DNA of 7,757 bases from Methanobacteriota archaeon (GCA_002731395.1 PCBQ01000086.1:1-7757), one strand, 5' to 3'. Positions 1 through 7,525 are shown, counted from the stretch's first letter. Made by a program: numbers and translations. Notes: generated by a model not told the origin, from the letters alone.

Positions 1-1090
1 GCACAGCCGCATCCTCAACGAAGCCATGGAAGCAGGGATTGTGGTCAGCGTCGCGGCCGGTAACGACGGCCCGGACAACGACGGTCTTTCGGGCATGGGT
101 TCATCTTCCCTTTCCATCACGGTCGGTGCCACCGACGACAAGGACACCATCGACCGGGAAGACGACACCATCGCAGGCTATTCCTCCCGAGGGCCGCGTC
201 GTGACAACGGCGACAGCAACCCGCTCAACGAGCTCAAGCCCGAGGTGACTGCCCCGGGCACCAACATCGTCCAAGCGGAAGGCTGCGTGACCAGCGCGGG
301 GTGCCACAACGACGTGCCAGGACAAGACGCGGCCGACAACGGCTACACCAACCGAGGCTCCGGGACGTCCTACGCCACTCCGTCGGTGTCGGGCATCATC
401 GCGTTGATGATGGAGGCCAACCCGGACCTTTCGCCGATGGAGATCAAGGAGATCCTCAAGTTCACCGCCGAACGTCGCGGTGAGCCCTCTGCACCCGATG
501 TTGACCCGTACTGGAACCGTGACTTCGGATGGGGCATGGTCGATGCGCGGGCCGCGGTCGAGATGTCCTTCCTGTTGCTCGAACAAGGCACAACCGGTTC
601 CATCGACGTCAGTGCACAAGCCCACGTGGACAACGTCAGTCAAACCCCGAGTTTGGTCACCTTGACCGGGCAGGCATGGGCGCAAGGTGCTCCCCTCATC
701 GCGGTCGAGTACCGCGTGAACGGTGGCGAATGGCGCTCGGCCAGTTTTGAGGCTAACCTTGGCGATCTCGCCTCGCTCGACCGGCTGACATGGACGGTGG
801 CCCTCGACCCCTCGGCGTTCGGGTCCGGTGATCACGAGGTTGAGCTTCGGGCCCTGACCGAAGACGGGGTCTCGTTGAGCAGCTTCGCCACCTTCACCGG
901 TAGCGCTGCTGGGTCAGACACCGCCGGGGGGACCTCCTTGGTGACGGTGGCCAGCGTGCTTTTGGCCATGGCGATGACCGTTGTGGTGGTCCTGAAAAGC
1001 CGAACCGATCCGCCGCTGCGTTTGGCGGACGAAGATGACGTCAAATCGAGCCATCCGCCTGCCCCAATCGAAGACGGCGAGGCGGTTTAG
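1..1090 (+). CDS. S8 family subtilisin-like serine protease, C-terminal part, membrane-anchored
   Basis: The reading frame is open from the left edge (first whole codon at base 2), so the start and the catalytic Asp and His lie outside the window. Residues are numbered from the Met at 26. The oxyanion-hole Asn is N13 in AAGNDG. The nucleophile is S115 in GSGTSYATP (codon 368-370). GYSSRGP (51-57), KPEVTAPGTNI (71-81) and the closing FGWGMVDARAAVE (167-179) are typical S8 blocks. An insert at 87-105 carries two cysteines (C87, C93) that could form a disulfide. After the protease domain comes an Ig/FN3-like beta-rich module (about 191-292). A membrane span follows (about 303-324), then a hydrophilic tail of about 30 residues. 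The protease therefore probably faces outward, tethered by its C-terminus, and acts on peptides or envelope proteins. It lies 9 bases before the aminotransferase gene. Family assignment is firm; substrate is unknown. Confidence 0.95.
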   Translation, partial: HSRILNEAMEAGIVVSVAAGNDGPDNDGLSGMGSSSLSITVGATDDKDTIDREDDTIAGYSSRGPRRDNGDSNPLNELKPEVTAPGTNIVQAEGCVTSAGCHNDVPGQDAADNGYTNRGSGTSYATPSVSGIIALMMEANPDLSPMEIKEILKFTAERRGEPSAPDVDPYWNRDFGWGMVDARAAVEMSFLLLEQGTTGSIDVSAQAHVDNVSQTPSLVTLTGQAWAQGAPLIAVEYRVNGGEWRSASFEANLGDLASLDRLTWTVALDPSAFGSGDHEVELRALTEDGVSLSSFATFTGSAAGSDTAGGTSLVTVASVLLAMAMTVVVVLKSRTDPPLRLADEDDVKSSHPPAPIEDGEAV

Positions 1091-1099
1091 GCGTCATCT

Positions 1100-2287
1100 A
1101 TGCCCCCACGTCTTGAAAAGCGAGTGCGGAGTCGGTTGCGCATGCGGACGTACGCCGAACGTGCCCGGGCCATTCAGCCCACTGGCGTTCGCAAGATGTT
1201 CGATTTGGCCGGAGAAGACACCATTTCCTTCGGGCTTGGCGAACCGGATTTCCAGCCCCCTCCCGTGGCCATCGAGGCTTTTCACCAAGCGATGTTGGAC
1301 GGACGGAACAAGTATACCACCACCGCAGGGCTTCCCGCACTTCGCGAAGCCATCGCCAAGGGATGGGACGCCTATGCGCCGGGCTTGACGGCCGACAACG
1401 TGTGCATCACGATGTCCGGCACCAACGCGCTGATGAACCTCTTTCTGACCTTGCTCGACCCGGGACGAAAGGTCCTCCTTCCCGAACCATATTTCCCCCT
1501 GTACGGCCCTGACGCCACCCTGGTGGGCGGAAGCGCGACCTACTACCCATGTCGATTTGAGCACGAATTTGTGCCTCAAATCGAAGATCTGGAAGCGCTT
1601 GTCGATGATGATACGGTGGCCATCCTCTACAACTTCCCGTCCAACCCAACCGGGGGAACCATTGACGTAGGGCAACGTGATGCGCTGCTCAATTTCGCGC
1701 GCAGGCATGACCTTTGGATCATCAGCGACGAAGTCTACGACCGCATCATTTTCGAAGGCGAACACGTCTCCTTCCTCGGCGCAGGTTACGACCGCGTTTT
1801 TGTCGTGAATTCCTTTTCGAAAACCTTCGCGATGACGGGCTGGCGCATCGGTTACGTCATCGCAGAAAACGTCGAACACATGAAGCAGGTCACGAAAATC
1901 CAGTACTACCTCACCGCATGTCCAAACGACGCCATGCAGTACGCGGTGCTGGCGGCCATCGAGCAGGCCTCGGATTACCCTGACGTGCTCGCGAAAGAAT
2001 TCCGAGCACGTTGCGACCTCATCACCGACCGACTCAACGCCATGCCCGGCGTTCAGTGTCATCGTCCAAAGGGTTCCATCTACGTGTTCCCCAAGGTCGA
2101 GGTTCCCGGCTTCACCAGCGAAGAACTGGCCCTCGAAGTCCTCAAAGACGGCGTGTTGTGCTCACCAGGAACGGCCTTCGGGCCCAGCGGCGAAGGGCAC
2201 CTCCGCTTCGCGTACACCATCGGCCGCGAGGAAATCGCCAAGGGGATGGATTTGTTCGAGACCACCCTCCAACGGCTCAGGGGTTGA
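1100..2287 (+). CDS. Class I/II PLP-dependent aminotransferase (aspartate aminotransferase-like)
   Basis: A cytosolic pyridoxal-phosphate enzyme of fold type I that moves an amino group between an amino acid and a 2-oxo acid. At 395 residues it is the normal length. Visible hallmarks are LGEPDF (46-51), KYTTTAGLPALR (71-82), SNPTGG with N182 beside the cofactor, D210 and Y213 in ISDEVYD (D210 pairs with the PLP pyridine nitrogen), the Schiff-base lysine K241 in SFSKTFAMTGWRIGY, R249 near the phosphate, and R369 in HLRFAY, which binds the substrate carboxylate. The fold-type and catalytic set are complete. Substrate (aspartate, aromatic, alanine or other) cannot be fixed from sequence alone. 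The start is uncertain: M15 at 1142 has a GGAG at 1128-1131 and gives an N-terminus (MRTYAERARAIQPTG) closer to family members, whereas the first 14 residues from 1100 are Arg-rich and look less conserved. It is probably co-transcribed with the genes on both sides. Confidence 0.95.
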   Translation: MPPRLEKRVRSRLRMRTYAERARAIQPTGVRKMFDLAGEDTISFGLGEPDFQPPPVAIEAFHQAMLDGRNKYTTTAGLPALREAIAKGWDAYAPGLTADNVCITMSGTNALMNLFLTLLDPGRKVLLPEPYFPLYGPDATLVGGSATYYPCRFEHEFVPQIEDLEALVDDDTVAILYNFPSNPTGGTIDVGQRDALLNFARRHDLWIISDEVYDRIIFEGEHVSFLGAGYDRVFVVNSFSKTFAMTGWRIGYVIAENVEHMKQVTKIQYYLTACPNDAMQYAVLAAIEQASDYPDVLAKEFRARCDLITDRLNAMPGVQCHRPKGSIYVFPKVEVPGFTSEELALEVLKDGVLCSPGTAFGPSGEGHLRFAYTIGREEIAKGMDLFETTLQRLRG

Positions 2288-2880
2288 TGCCCATGTCGAT
2301 GGTCGGGGTCGGCGTTCGTCTTCTCCTTGGGGTGCTGCTTGGACACCTGCTTCCTCGTTTGCCGATGCTCATCTTGTGCCGGACCAAAGGTTTCAACCTC
2401 AGGTTTTCGCCCCACCCCGCCCCGCTCCGCCTCGGGCCACACCTCACCGCTCGTGTGTTGCTCATGCGCCGGCTTTGGTGGGGGGCCCTCCCGCTGACCC
2501 TCCTGCCCTTGTTGTTTGGAGCTGCTAGCCTCAGGAGCGGGGATCCGGCTTTTGGATTCGGGTTGTGGGCCGGCGCAGGCTGGACTGCCATTCAGCGCAT
2601 CGTGGCTTTGACCGACCCTGAAACGGTGCCGATTTCCATGACGACAGCGCTCCGACTTCAGGCGGTCATGAACGCCTGCGAAGACGAAACGGCGTGTTGT
2701 GTTCATCCAGAGCCGGTGTGGGAGGTCATGGGCGTCCGATGCGCGGCTTGCCGCACCGAATTGGATCCTCTGCCTCGACCTGATCTTGGACGACCTCGGA
2801 GCGAGCGTTGGCCGATGGCCATGCTCCGCCTGTGGCTGGCCGACGGCCATGCGTTGGGCCCTGCGGAGTCTGAGGCATAG
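2287..2880 (+). CDS. Uncharacterised small membrane protein with Cys-rich (putative zinc-binding) domain
   Basis: A 197-residue protein that I do not recognise as a named family. Its ATG shares a base with the aminotransferase stop (TGATG), which suggests translational coupling. Met3 (2293) and Met5 (2299) are alternative starts, and AGGGG at 2279-2283 is better spaced for Met3. There are two or three hydrophobic segments: about 5-30, 63-82 and a weaker one at about 88-108. A soluble C-terminal part follows, with C137, C138 and H140 and then CAAC (C152, C155), a spacing compatible with one zinc site. Next comes the motif PLPRPDLGRPRSERW (161-175). The cysteine pair, the Pro/Arg motif and the clean junction with the upstream stop favour this frame over the alternatives. 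The domain may act as a zinc ribbon on the cytoplasmic face, but function is unknown. Three to four cysteines and one histidine are available, so metal binding is inferred. Confidence 0.75.
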   Translation: MPMSMVGVGVRLLLGVLLGHLLPRLPMLILCRTKGFNLRFSPHPAPLRLGPHLTARVLLMRRLWWGALPLTLLPLLFGAASLRSGDPAFGFGLWAGAGWTAIQRIVALTDPETVPISMTTALRLQAVMNACEDETACCVHPEPVWEVMGVRCAACRTELDPLPRPDLGRPRSERWPMAMLRLWLADGHALGPAESEA

Positions 2881-2951
2881 TGCCAAGGTCGGCATGGCGG
2901 ATGCCATCGAGCGGACCAACCTCATAGCCTGTCCAAGGTCAGAGCGTTAGG

Positions 2952-4070
2952 ATGCAGCCGCGGCGGGCTCCTCTGCTGCCACGGCTTTGGCTGAGTTTCA
3001 TCCTCTTGCTCCAGGTGTTCGCCACGCCTTTCGTCGCGTTCAGCCTGACCTATTTGCTTCAGTTTGAATGGAACGACGCACAGGCCTCACTTCAATTCCG
3101 ATTTGACATGATGCCGTGGATCACCGCGGCCTCGCTGAGCTACGGCATGTTGGCGTTCCTTTTGGCCGCGGTGTTTGGAGGGTGGCGGCCATTGCCGGTT
3201 GTGGAGCGTGGAGGGTGGGCCGCTGCGCTCGGGTTTTCGCGCGCTCCTCGTCAAGCCGACCTCATACGAAACGCGCGCCATGACTACGCACAATCCAGCC
3301 ATGGACGGCTCGCCTTGCTCACCCACGACCGTGTTCAACAGGGCCATCCCATCACGGTCACTCATGGTGGACTTATCCTGCTGGCCGTGCCCTTCCAAAC
3401 GGTGCTCGTGGTCCTGCCGATCGCCCTGATCGTGGCGATGCCGGATGGGTTGGTGCACGAAGAGCGGCGGTTGGTTATGGCCTTCTTGCTCTACGTGCTT
3501 GCGCTGCTGTTCACCTTCCGCATCTACCACCTCTTCGCTGCGAGGTTGGTCGGCGCAGCGGCCACCATGCGGCGATTCCTCATCACCGTGACGCGGCTGT
3601 CCAACCTTGCCCCAATATTCGTCCTCTGGTTGCTTGGCCGGCTGGCCAGCACCATCGTGCTCGCGTGGTTCGGCAGCGACGTGGACCTCACCATGAACCT
3701 CGAGCAGGCCGTTTTCGGCACGCTGCTCGGCGATGCCGTGGTCCCCGACAGCTCCTTCCTCGATCTCATGACCGCTCTTGCTGTCATCCCGCTTTCCGTG
3801 CACGCCACGCTGGCCTGCCTCGAAGGTGGGGGGTTGACCGTACCGCGCTGGCTCAGGCCGTCCGAAGAGCGGCAAGAGCGTGCCGATGAGCAGGCCGCTC
3901 AGCGCCGTCATGACCGGTTTCAGGCCATTGTTGAGGCCGTTCAGCATCGCGTTCCGCTCCCGGTCACAACGGGACTCGCCATGGCTGCGCGTAATGCAGA
4001 GGACGAGGTTGAGGGTGATGGTCCAGTGGAAGAAGATTCGATGGGTTTTGCCGTGCGAGGCCTCGGTTGA
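2952..4070 (+). CDS. Uncharacterised multi-pass membrane protein (about six TM segments)
   Basis: A 372-residue integral membrane protein without a recognisable family motif. Hydrophobic segments lie at about 12-36, 54-76, 139-163, 172-190, 219-239 and 271-290. Between the second and third is a basic, polar loop of about 60 residues (77-138) that includes RQADLIRNARHDYAQ. Arg/Lys-rich stretches lie at 170-173 and 205-209. The C-terminal tail from about 298 is long, charged and probably helical (EERQERADEQAAQRRHDRFQ), ending in an acidic stretch (349-362). The ATG at 2952 puts a short basic N-terminus directly before the first span, as expected for insertion; no clear Shine-Dalgarno site precedes it. 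It follows the Cys-rich membrane protein after 71 bases, so a joint role in the membrane is possible. No transporter, protease or transferase signature was seen, so no function is proposed. Confidence 0.85.
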   Translation: MQPRRAPLLPRLWLSFILLLQVFATPFVAFSLTYLLQFEWNDAQASLQFRFDMMPWITAASLSYGMLAFLLAAVFGGWRPLPVVERGGWAAALGFSRAPRQADLIRNARHDYAQSSHGRLALLTHDRVQQGHPITVTHGGLILLAVPFQTVLVVLPIALIVAMPDGLVHEERRLVMAFLLYVLALLFTFRIYHLFAARLVGAAATMRRFLITVTRLSNLAPIFVLWLLGRLASTIVLAWFGSDVDLTMNLEQAVFGTLLGDAVVPDSSFLDLMTALAVIPLSVHATLACLEGGGLTVPRWLRPSEERQERADEQAAQRRHDRFQAIVEAVQHRVPLPVTTGLAMAARNAEDEVEGDGPVEEDSMGFAVRGLG

Positions 4071-4131
4071 GCCTCGGACAGCACACGGCGACCTTCATAT
4101 GCCCCTCCTGTGTCGCTCATCTGTGACTTCC

Positions 4132-7100
4132 ATGTCTCACCGTCGAGCCTTCCTCCTTGTGGGCCTTCTTCTGCTGAACAGCCTCGCCCTCGTGGTGACG
4201 GCACAAGGCGCTCAGGGGCGCGGCGGCAGCAAGGACGACTTCCTCGTCAACACGATCACGGTTGGCAATGTTTCGAGTCCCGCAGCCTCGTGGATCCAAC
4301 CAGATGGCGCCATGATGCCGTACCTTTTCATGGACGAGTCCGTGGAAGTTTCTGTCGAGGTTCGTCGGCTCGGAAATGCGCAACTCGGCAAATCCGCGCC
4401 GGTCACCCTCGAGGTGCTCCACCCGATTGGCTTCGTGATGCAAACGTGGTCTTGGGACACCAGCGAACTCATCGGTTCCATCGGTTCTCACACAAACTCT
4501 GTGGTTTGGACTCCTGATGTGGCACACTCCATTCTGAACACCTCGACCAACGAACTTCATGGAGGCCTCATCCTCCGCGCTTCCGTCGATTATCCGCAGG
4601 ACGATCGCAACGAGAACGACGTCAAGGAACAGGCCGTTCCCATCGCCATCCAGTCCGATTCGATGGACGGTATCGCGGGGACCAGCCTTGGCTTCATCCC
4701 AGGTCGCTACCAAGCCGGCGGCGGAGGTGCCGTAGGAGCAGGCAGTTGGACCACCGCAGGTACCGACGAAAACAACAGTGATGTGGGCAGCAAGCACTGG
4801 CGGCATTCCCAGCCCGGGTCGAACTACCCGTCTAACGCCTATGACCGGCTCGTCCGTGGTTTCTTTACCACCACCCAAGACTGTGGACCCGGTGCTGCGA
4901 TCGACGGTGAGTTGTCCTACGTGTACCAAATTTATGCTTGCCGTGATGCGTTTTACTCGAACAACTTCATCTCGACGCAATTCCACGTACGTGCTTGGGG
5001 AGCCACCAACAACGGTGACGCTGTGTCCATCGAAATGTGGCGCCCACCCGGCCAATACAACGATCCAATGCAGTCGCTCCACTGGAACCTGACCAAGGGC
5101 TCACCGTCCAGTGGATCAGGGGATTGGACCAATCTTTCGTGGGATCCTCAGGTGGATTGGGCCCAAATTCCGACCCTCAGCAACCCCGACATCTTCCTCG
5201 GTGGCAACACGTGGTACTACGGCCTCCTGTTCTATTCGGACAGCAGCGGTGCAGGGGAAGGCATGCACGTGGATGATTTCATCCAGTTCGGCATCAGCAA
5301 GGTCGATGAGTTCACCTTGGACGTGGACTGCAACCACCCAGAAAGTGGATTTGCATCCCCCCCGAACGGCTTGCTTGTCCTCAAATGTGACGTGACCAAC
5401 AACGGATACAAACCCGCTCCGGTCCGGGTCTTTACCGAAGTCAGCAATGCGTCATGGATGAGCCCATACCTGCAGATTCGCATCGACGCAGACCTGAATC
5501 CGAACGATCACGACAACAACGTCATTCTGCAGAATTTCGATGCTGGGATGACCACCAGCGTGTGGCTCAACCTTTCCATTCCTCCCGGTGCTGACGTCCA
5601 GCAGCAGGACTGGAACGTCACCTTCTACGATCACAGCAACGGCGACATGAAGGGCATGCTCAGCATTCCTGTGGGCGTGACCGAGCAACATAGCGTTCAG
5701 CTCGACAGCAACACAGCGCTGCTCGCGGACACGTTGCTGCCTGGTGAGTCAGGGCTCATTCCCTTCCGGTTGCAAAACACCGGTAACCGCGAGGCCAACT
5801 ACCGGTTGAGCGCCGTCTTTTCAGAAGCCGACTGGACCGGTTCGGTGGTCAACGAGACCGGCGCAATCGTGCCGCTGCCGATTGCGCTCAGCAAGGGTGA
5901 ATCCATCGACCTGCACCTCAACGTGACCTCCTATGAGCTCGCCACGCCTGGAACGGTCTCCTTCAACCTCCGCGCAACATGCCCCACATGCAGTGGCGCC
6001 CTGTTCGGCACCGATGTGCTCGTGCGCAACATCGAGGTGCCTGTGCTCCGCTCGTTGTCGCTCACAGCAGAGGAGGACCAGATCAGCGGCCTCGCCAACG
6101 GTCAGGCCCGCGTGGTTCCCTTGACGCTCATCAACACCGGAAACGCCGAGGAGCAGTACACCCTTGAACTGCAACAGGTGAATTACACGCTTTCCGATCT
6201 CCTCACTGAACAAACCCCCATTCTCGACGCTTGGGACGGTGAGGCGAACATCGCACTTAGGCTCAACATGCCTCTCGGCCTCGAACCCGGCTTCTACACC
6301 CTGACGGTCATCGCCCGGAACATGGCCGACAACACGGTGGGGCAATCCATCCAAATCGTGGTTGAAATTTTGGACACTGCGGCCGTGACGGTTCTTGATG
6401 AGGACGCAGACCAGTCCTACATTCCCGGTGAACCGCCTCAGTTCATGGAGTTTGAAATCCGCAACGACGGCAACAAGGCGGACCGATTCAACATGAGCCT
6501 CGTTGTGCCTGACGGTATGATTGCTGAGGTGTTCGAAGTCAGCCCGTGGCTTGTCCCAGGGGAAACCTGGAAAGCGACGGTGACGTTCTCGTTCGTGCCC
6601 GGTACGGAGGGGCAGCTGCAACTTGGCGTCACCGCCACTTCGCAGAACGACCCCTCCATCTCTGCGACAGGCAATGCTCTGTACCGCGTGGGTTCGCAGA
6701 ACTGGCTCAGGATTCCCTCGGTCATTCCGCTTGAAATCGACACCGCCGATGCAGATCACATCATGGAACTCACCGTCCGCAACCAATACACGACCGCTCA
6801 GGCGGTTGCTATGGAGCTCGATGACGGCGATGCGGGCGACTACATGCAGGTCCGCATCAATTCGCAGGACCGTAACTTCGTCTTGCAGGTCGGGGAAGAG
6901 CGAAAGGTCACGGTGGAACTCATCATTGCAGAATCCACCCTGTTTAACCTCAACGAGGACCGGAAGACGGTCAACTTCACCGTCTGGGCACGCTCCGAAA
7001 CCGTCAGCGATGCAGCCGATGCTAAGATGACGGTGACCATGGTGCGCACCGCACCTGTGGACACGACTGACGAAGAGGCCGAAGGCGGCGGTGCGGTCCG

Positions 7101-7461
7101 AAATGTGATCATGATCCTTCTCGCCGCAGGCGTGGTCGTGATTGGCGCATTTGCCGTGATGCGCATCCTTGGAGGCCTCGAAGAGGACGCCATTGACGAC
7201 TGGGCCGATGACGGGTATGAGGGCAGCCTCCAAGCGACCTATGCTGGCGTCAAATCCGCGCCTGTTATCCCCACCGATGCTCCGCCTGCTGGCGCACCGC
7301 CAACCGCTCCAGCACCTGCTGCAACCGAGGCACCGGCTCCAGCGCCAGCAGCAGCTTCTGCCGCGCCGCCAGTGCCCGCTGAAGGCTTGCCTGAAGGCTG
7401 GTCCATGGACCAGTGGCAGGCCTACGGACAGATGTGGCTTGAGCAAAACGGCCGCGCCTGA
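4132..7461 (+). CDS. Large exported surface protein: signal peptide, jelly-roll-like module, tandem NEW3/CARDB-like repeats, C-terminal TM and tagged cytoplasmic tail
   Basis: A 1109-residue type I membrane protein. The start at 4132 is chosen because MSHRRAF plus a hydrophobic core (about 7-22) and a VTA-Q cleavage-like site (after A24) form a signal peptide. The in-frame ATG at 4099 would add 11 residues ahead of it, and the frame is open back to 3880 only as an overlap with the upstream gene. The ectodomain has a beta-rich N-terminal part (about 35-180) and a Gly-rich linker (180-205). A jelly-roll-like region follows (about 237-390, ending GMHVDDFIQFGI, reminiscent of MAM or immune-inhibitor-A modules). 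Then come repeated beta-sandwich units marked by VTNNG (421-425), QNTGN (548-552), INTGN (667-671), RNDGN (777-781) and RNQ (883-885). Thirteen N-x-S/T sequons and three cysteine pairs (251/270, 400/419, 617/620) fit an exposed, glycosylated protein. One span (989-1013) leads to an acidic, then Pro/Ala-rich tail ending in GWSMDQWQAYGQ. Adhesion, cell-surface structure or polymer binding are possible roles; none is shown. Confidence 0.92.
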   Translation: MSHRRAFLLVGLLLLNSLALVVTAQGAQGRGGSKDDFLVNTITVGNVSSPAASWIQPDGAMMPYLFMDESVEVSVEVRRLGNAQLGKSAPVTLEVLHPIGFVMQTWSWDTSELIGSIGSHTNSVVWTPDVAHSILNTSTNELHGGLILRASVDYPQDDRNENDVKEQAVPIAIQSDSMDGIAGTSLGFIPGRYQAGGGGAVGAGSWTTAGTDENNSDVGSKHWRHSQPGSNYPSNAYDRLVRGFFTTTQDCGPGAAIDGELSYVYQIYACRDAFYSNNFISTQFHVRAWGATNNGDAVSIEMWRPPGQYNDPMQSLHWNLTKGSPSSGSGDWTNLSWDPQVDWAQIPTLSNPDIFLGGNTWYYGLLFYSDSSGAGEGMHVDDFIQFGISKVDEFTLDVDCNHPESGFASPPNGLLVLKCDVTNNGYKPAPVRVFTEVSNASWMSPYLQIRIDADLNPNDHDNNVILQNFDAGMTTSVWLNLSIPPGADVQQQDWNVTFYDHSNGDMKGMLSIPVGVTEQHSVQLDSNTALLADTLLPGESGLIPFRLQNTGNREANYRLSAVFSEADWTGSVVNETGAIVPLPIALSKGESIDLHLNVTSYELATPGTVSFNLRATCPTCSGALFGTDVLVRNIEVPVLRSLSLTAEEDQISGLANGQARVVPLTLINTGNAEEQYTLELQQVNYTLSDLLTEQTPILDAWDGEANIALRLNMPLGLEPGFYTLTVIARNMADNTVGQSIQIVVEILDTAAVTVLDEDADQSYIPGEPPQFMEFEIRNDGNKADRFNMSLVVPDGMIAEVFEVSPWLVPGETWKATVTFSFVPGTEGQLQLGVTATSQNDPSISATGNALYRVGSQNWLRIPSVIPLEIDTADADHIMELTVRNQYTTAQAVAMELDDGDAGDYMQVRINSQDRNFVLQVGEERKVTVELIIAESTLFNLNEDRKTVNFTVWARSETVSDAADAKMTVTMVRTAPVDTTDEEAEGGGAVRNVIMILLAAGVVVIGAFAVMRILGGLEEDAIDDWADDGYEGSLQATYAGVKSAPVIPTDAPPAGAPPTAPAPAATEAPAPAPAAASAAPPVPAEGLPEGWSMDQWQAYGQMWLEQNGRA
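7096..7170 (+). other. C-terminal transmembrane segment of the large surface protein
   Basis: Residues 989-1013 of the protein encoded at 4132 form one uninterrupted hydrophobic stretch (VIMILLAAGVVVIGAFAVM at its core). It is preceded by an acidic/Gly-rich stretch and followed by Arg and then acidic residues. With the N-terminal signal peptide this predicts an outside ectodomain and an inside tail of about 96 residues. Confidence 0.85.
7255..7380 (+). repeat. Low-complexity Pro/Ala-rich coding tract
   Basis: Codons for residues 1042-1083 of the surface protein are dominated by Pro and Ala (for example APAATEAPAPAPAAAS), built from recurring GCN and CCN codons. It reads as a flexible spacer between the membrane span and the terminal tag. 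The DNA is repetitive enough to vary in length between strains, which is inference. Confidence 0.7.
7396..7452 (+). other. Conserved-looking C-terminal Trp/Tyr/Gln tag of the surface protein
   Basis: Residues 1089-1107 read GWSMDQWQAYGQMWLEQNG, an amphipathic, aromatic-rich stretch just before the stop, set off by the Pro/Ala linker. From memory, similar GW(T/S)xxQWxxYGxxxL endings occur on several Poseidoniales envelope proteins. By topology it lies on the cytoplasmic side, so it would dock to an intracellular partner rather than act as an outer-surface sorting signal. Confidence 0.6.
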
Positions 7462-7514
7462 AGGTCGCCGGCTTTGGACGCAGGGTTGAAGACGACCCCG
7501 CCCTCGCAACCACC

Positions 7515-7518
7515 GAGG
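7515..7518 (+). promoter_or_regulatory. Candidate Shine-Dalgarno site for the thermosome gene
   Basis: GAGG lies seven bases before the ATG at 7526 and could pair with the anti-SD end of archaeal 16S rRNA. It supports the chosen start. The 64-base gap upstream shows no convincing TATA box or BRE. Confidence 0.4.
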
Positions 7519-7525
7519 CGACGTC

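Noticed and set aside
1094..2062. 322-codon open frame on the minus strand opposite the aminotransferase
   Set aside because: The plus strand encodes an intact aminotransferase with all catalytic residues; the antisense product has no recognisable features.
2883..2940. Short intergenic repeats: CCAAGGTC at 2883-2890 and 2933-2940, and a GGCAT/ATGCC inverted pair at 2891-2905
   Set aside because: An 8-base direct repeat and a 5-base stem are short enough to arise by chance, and there is no T-tract or known operator pattern to support a function.
2699..2950. 83-codon plus-strand frame overlapping the end of the Cys-rich protein and filling the gap to the next gene
   Set aside because: It overlaps the better-supported frame by about 180 bases, has no domain, and no start signal stands out.
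3087..3947. 286-codon open frame on the minus strand opposite the six-span membrane protein
   Set aside because: The antisense product is rich in Gly, His, Gln and Glu with no motif, whereas the plus strand gives coherent membrane topology.
4095..4101. TTCATAT as a possible TATA box for the surface-protein gene
   Set aside because: It is a weak match, about 34 bases from the chosen start with no BRE; a single AT-rich heptamer in this gap is not enough to call a promoter.
3880..4131. N-terminal extension of the surface-protein frame back into the upstream gene
   Set aside because: It overlaps the membrane-protein gene and would bury the signal peptide about 84 residues in; the start at 4132 gives a standard exported protein.
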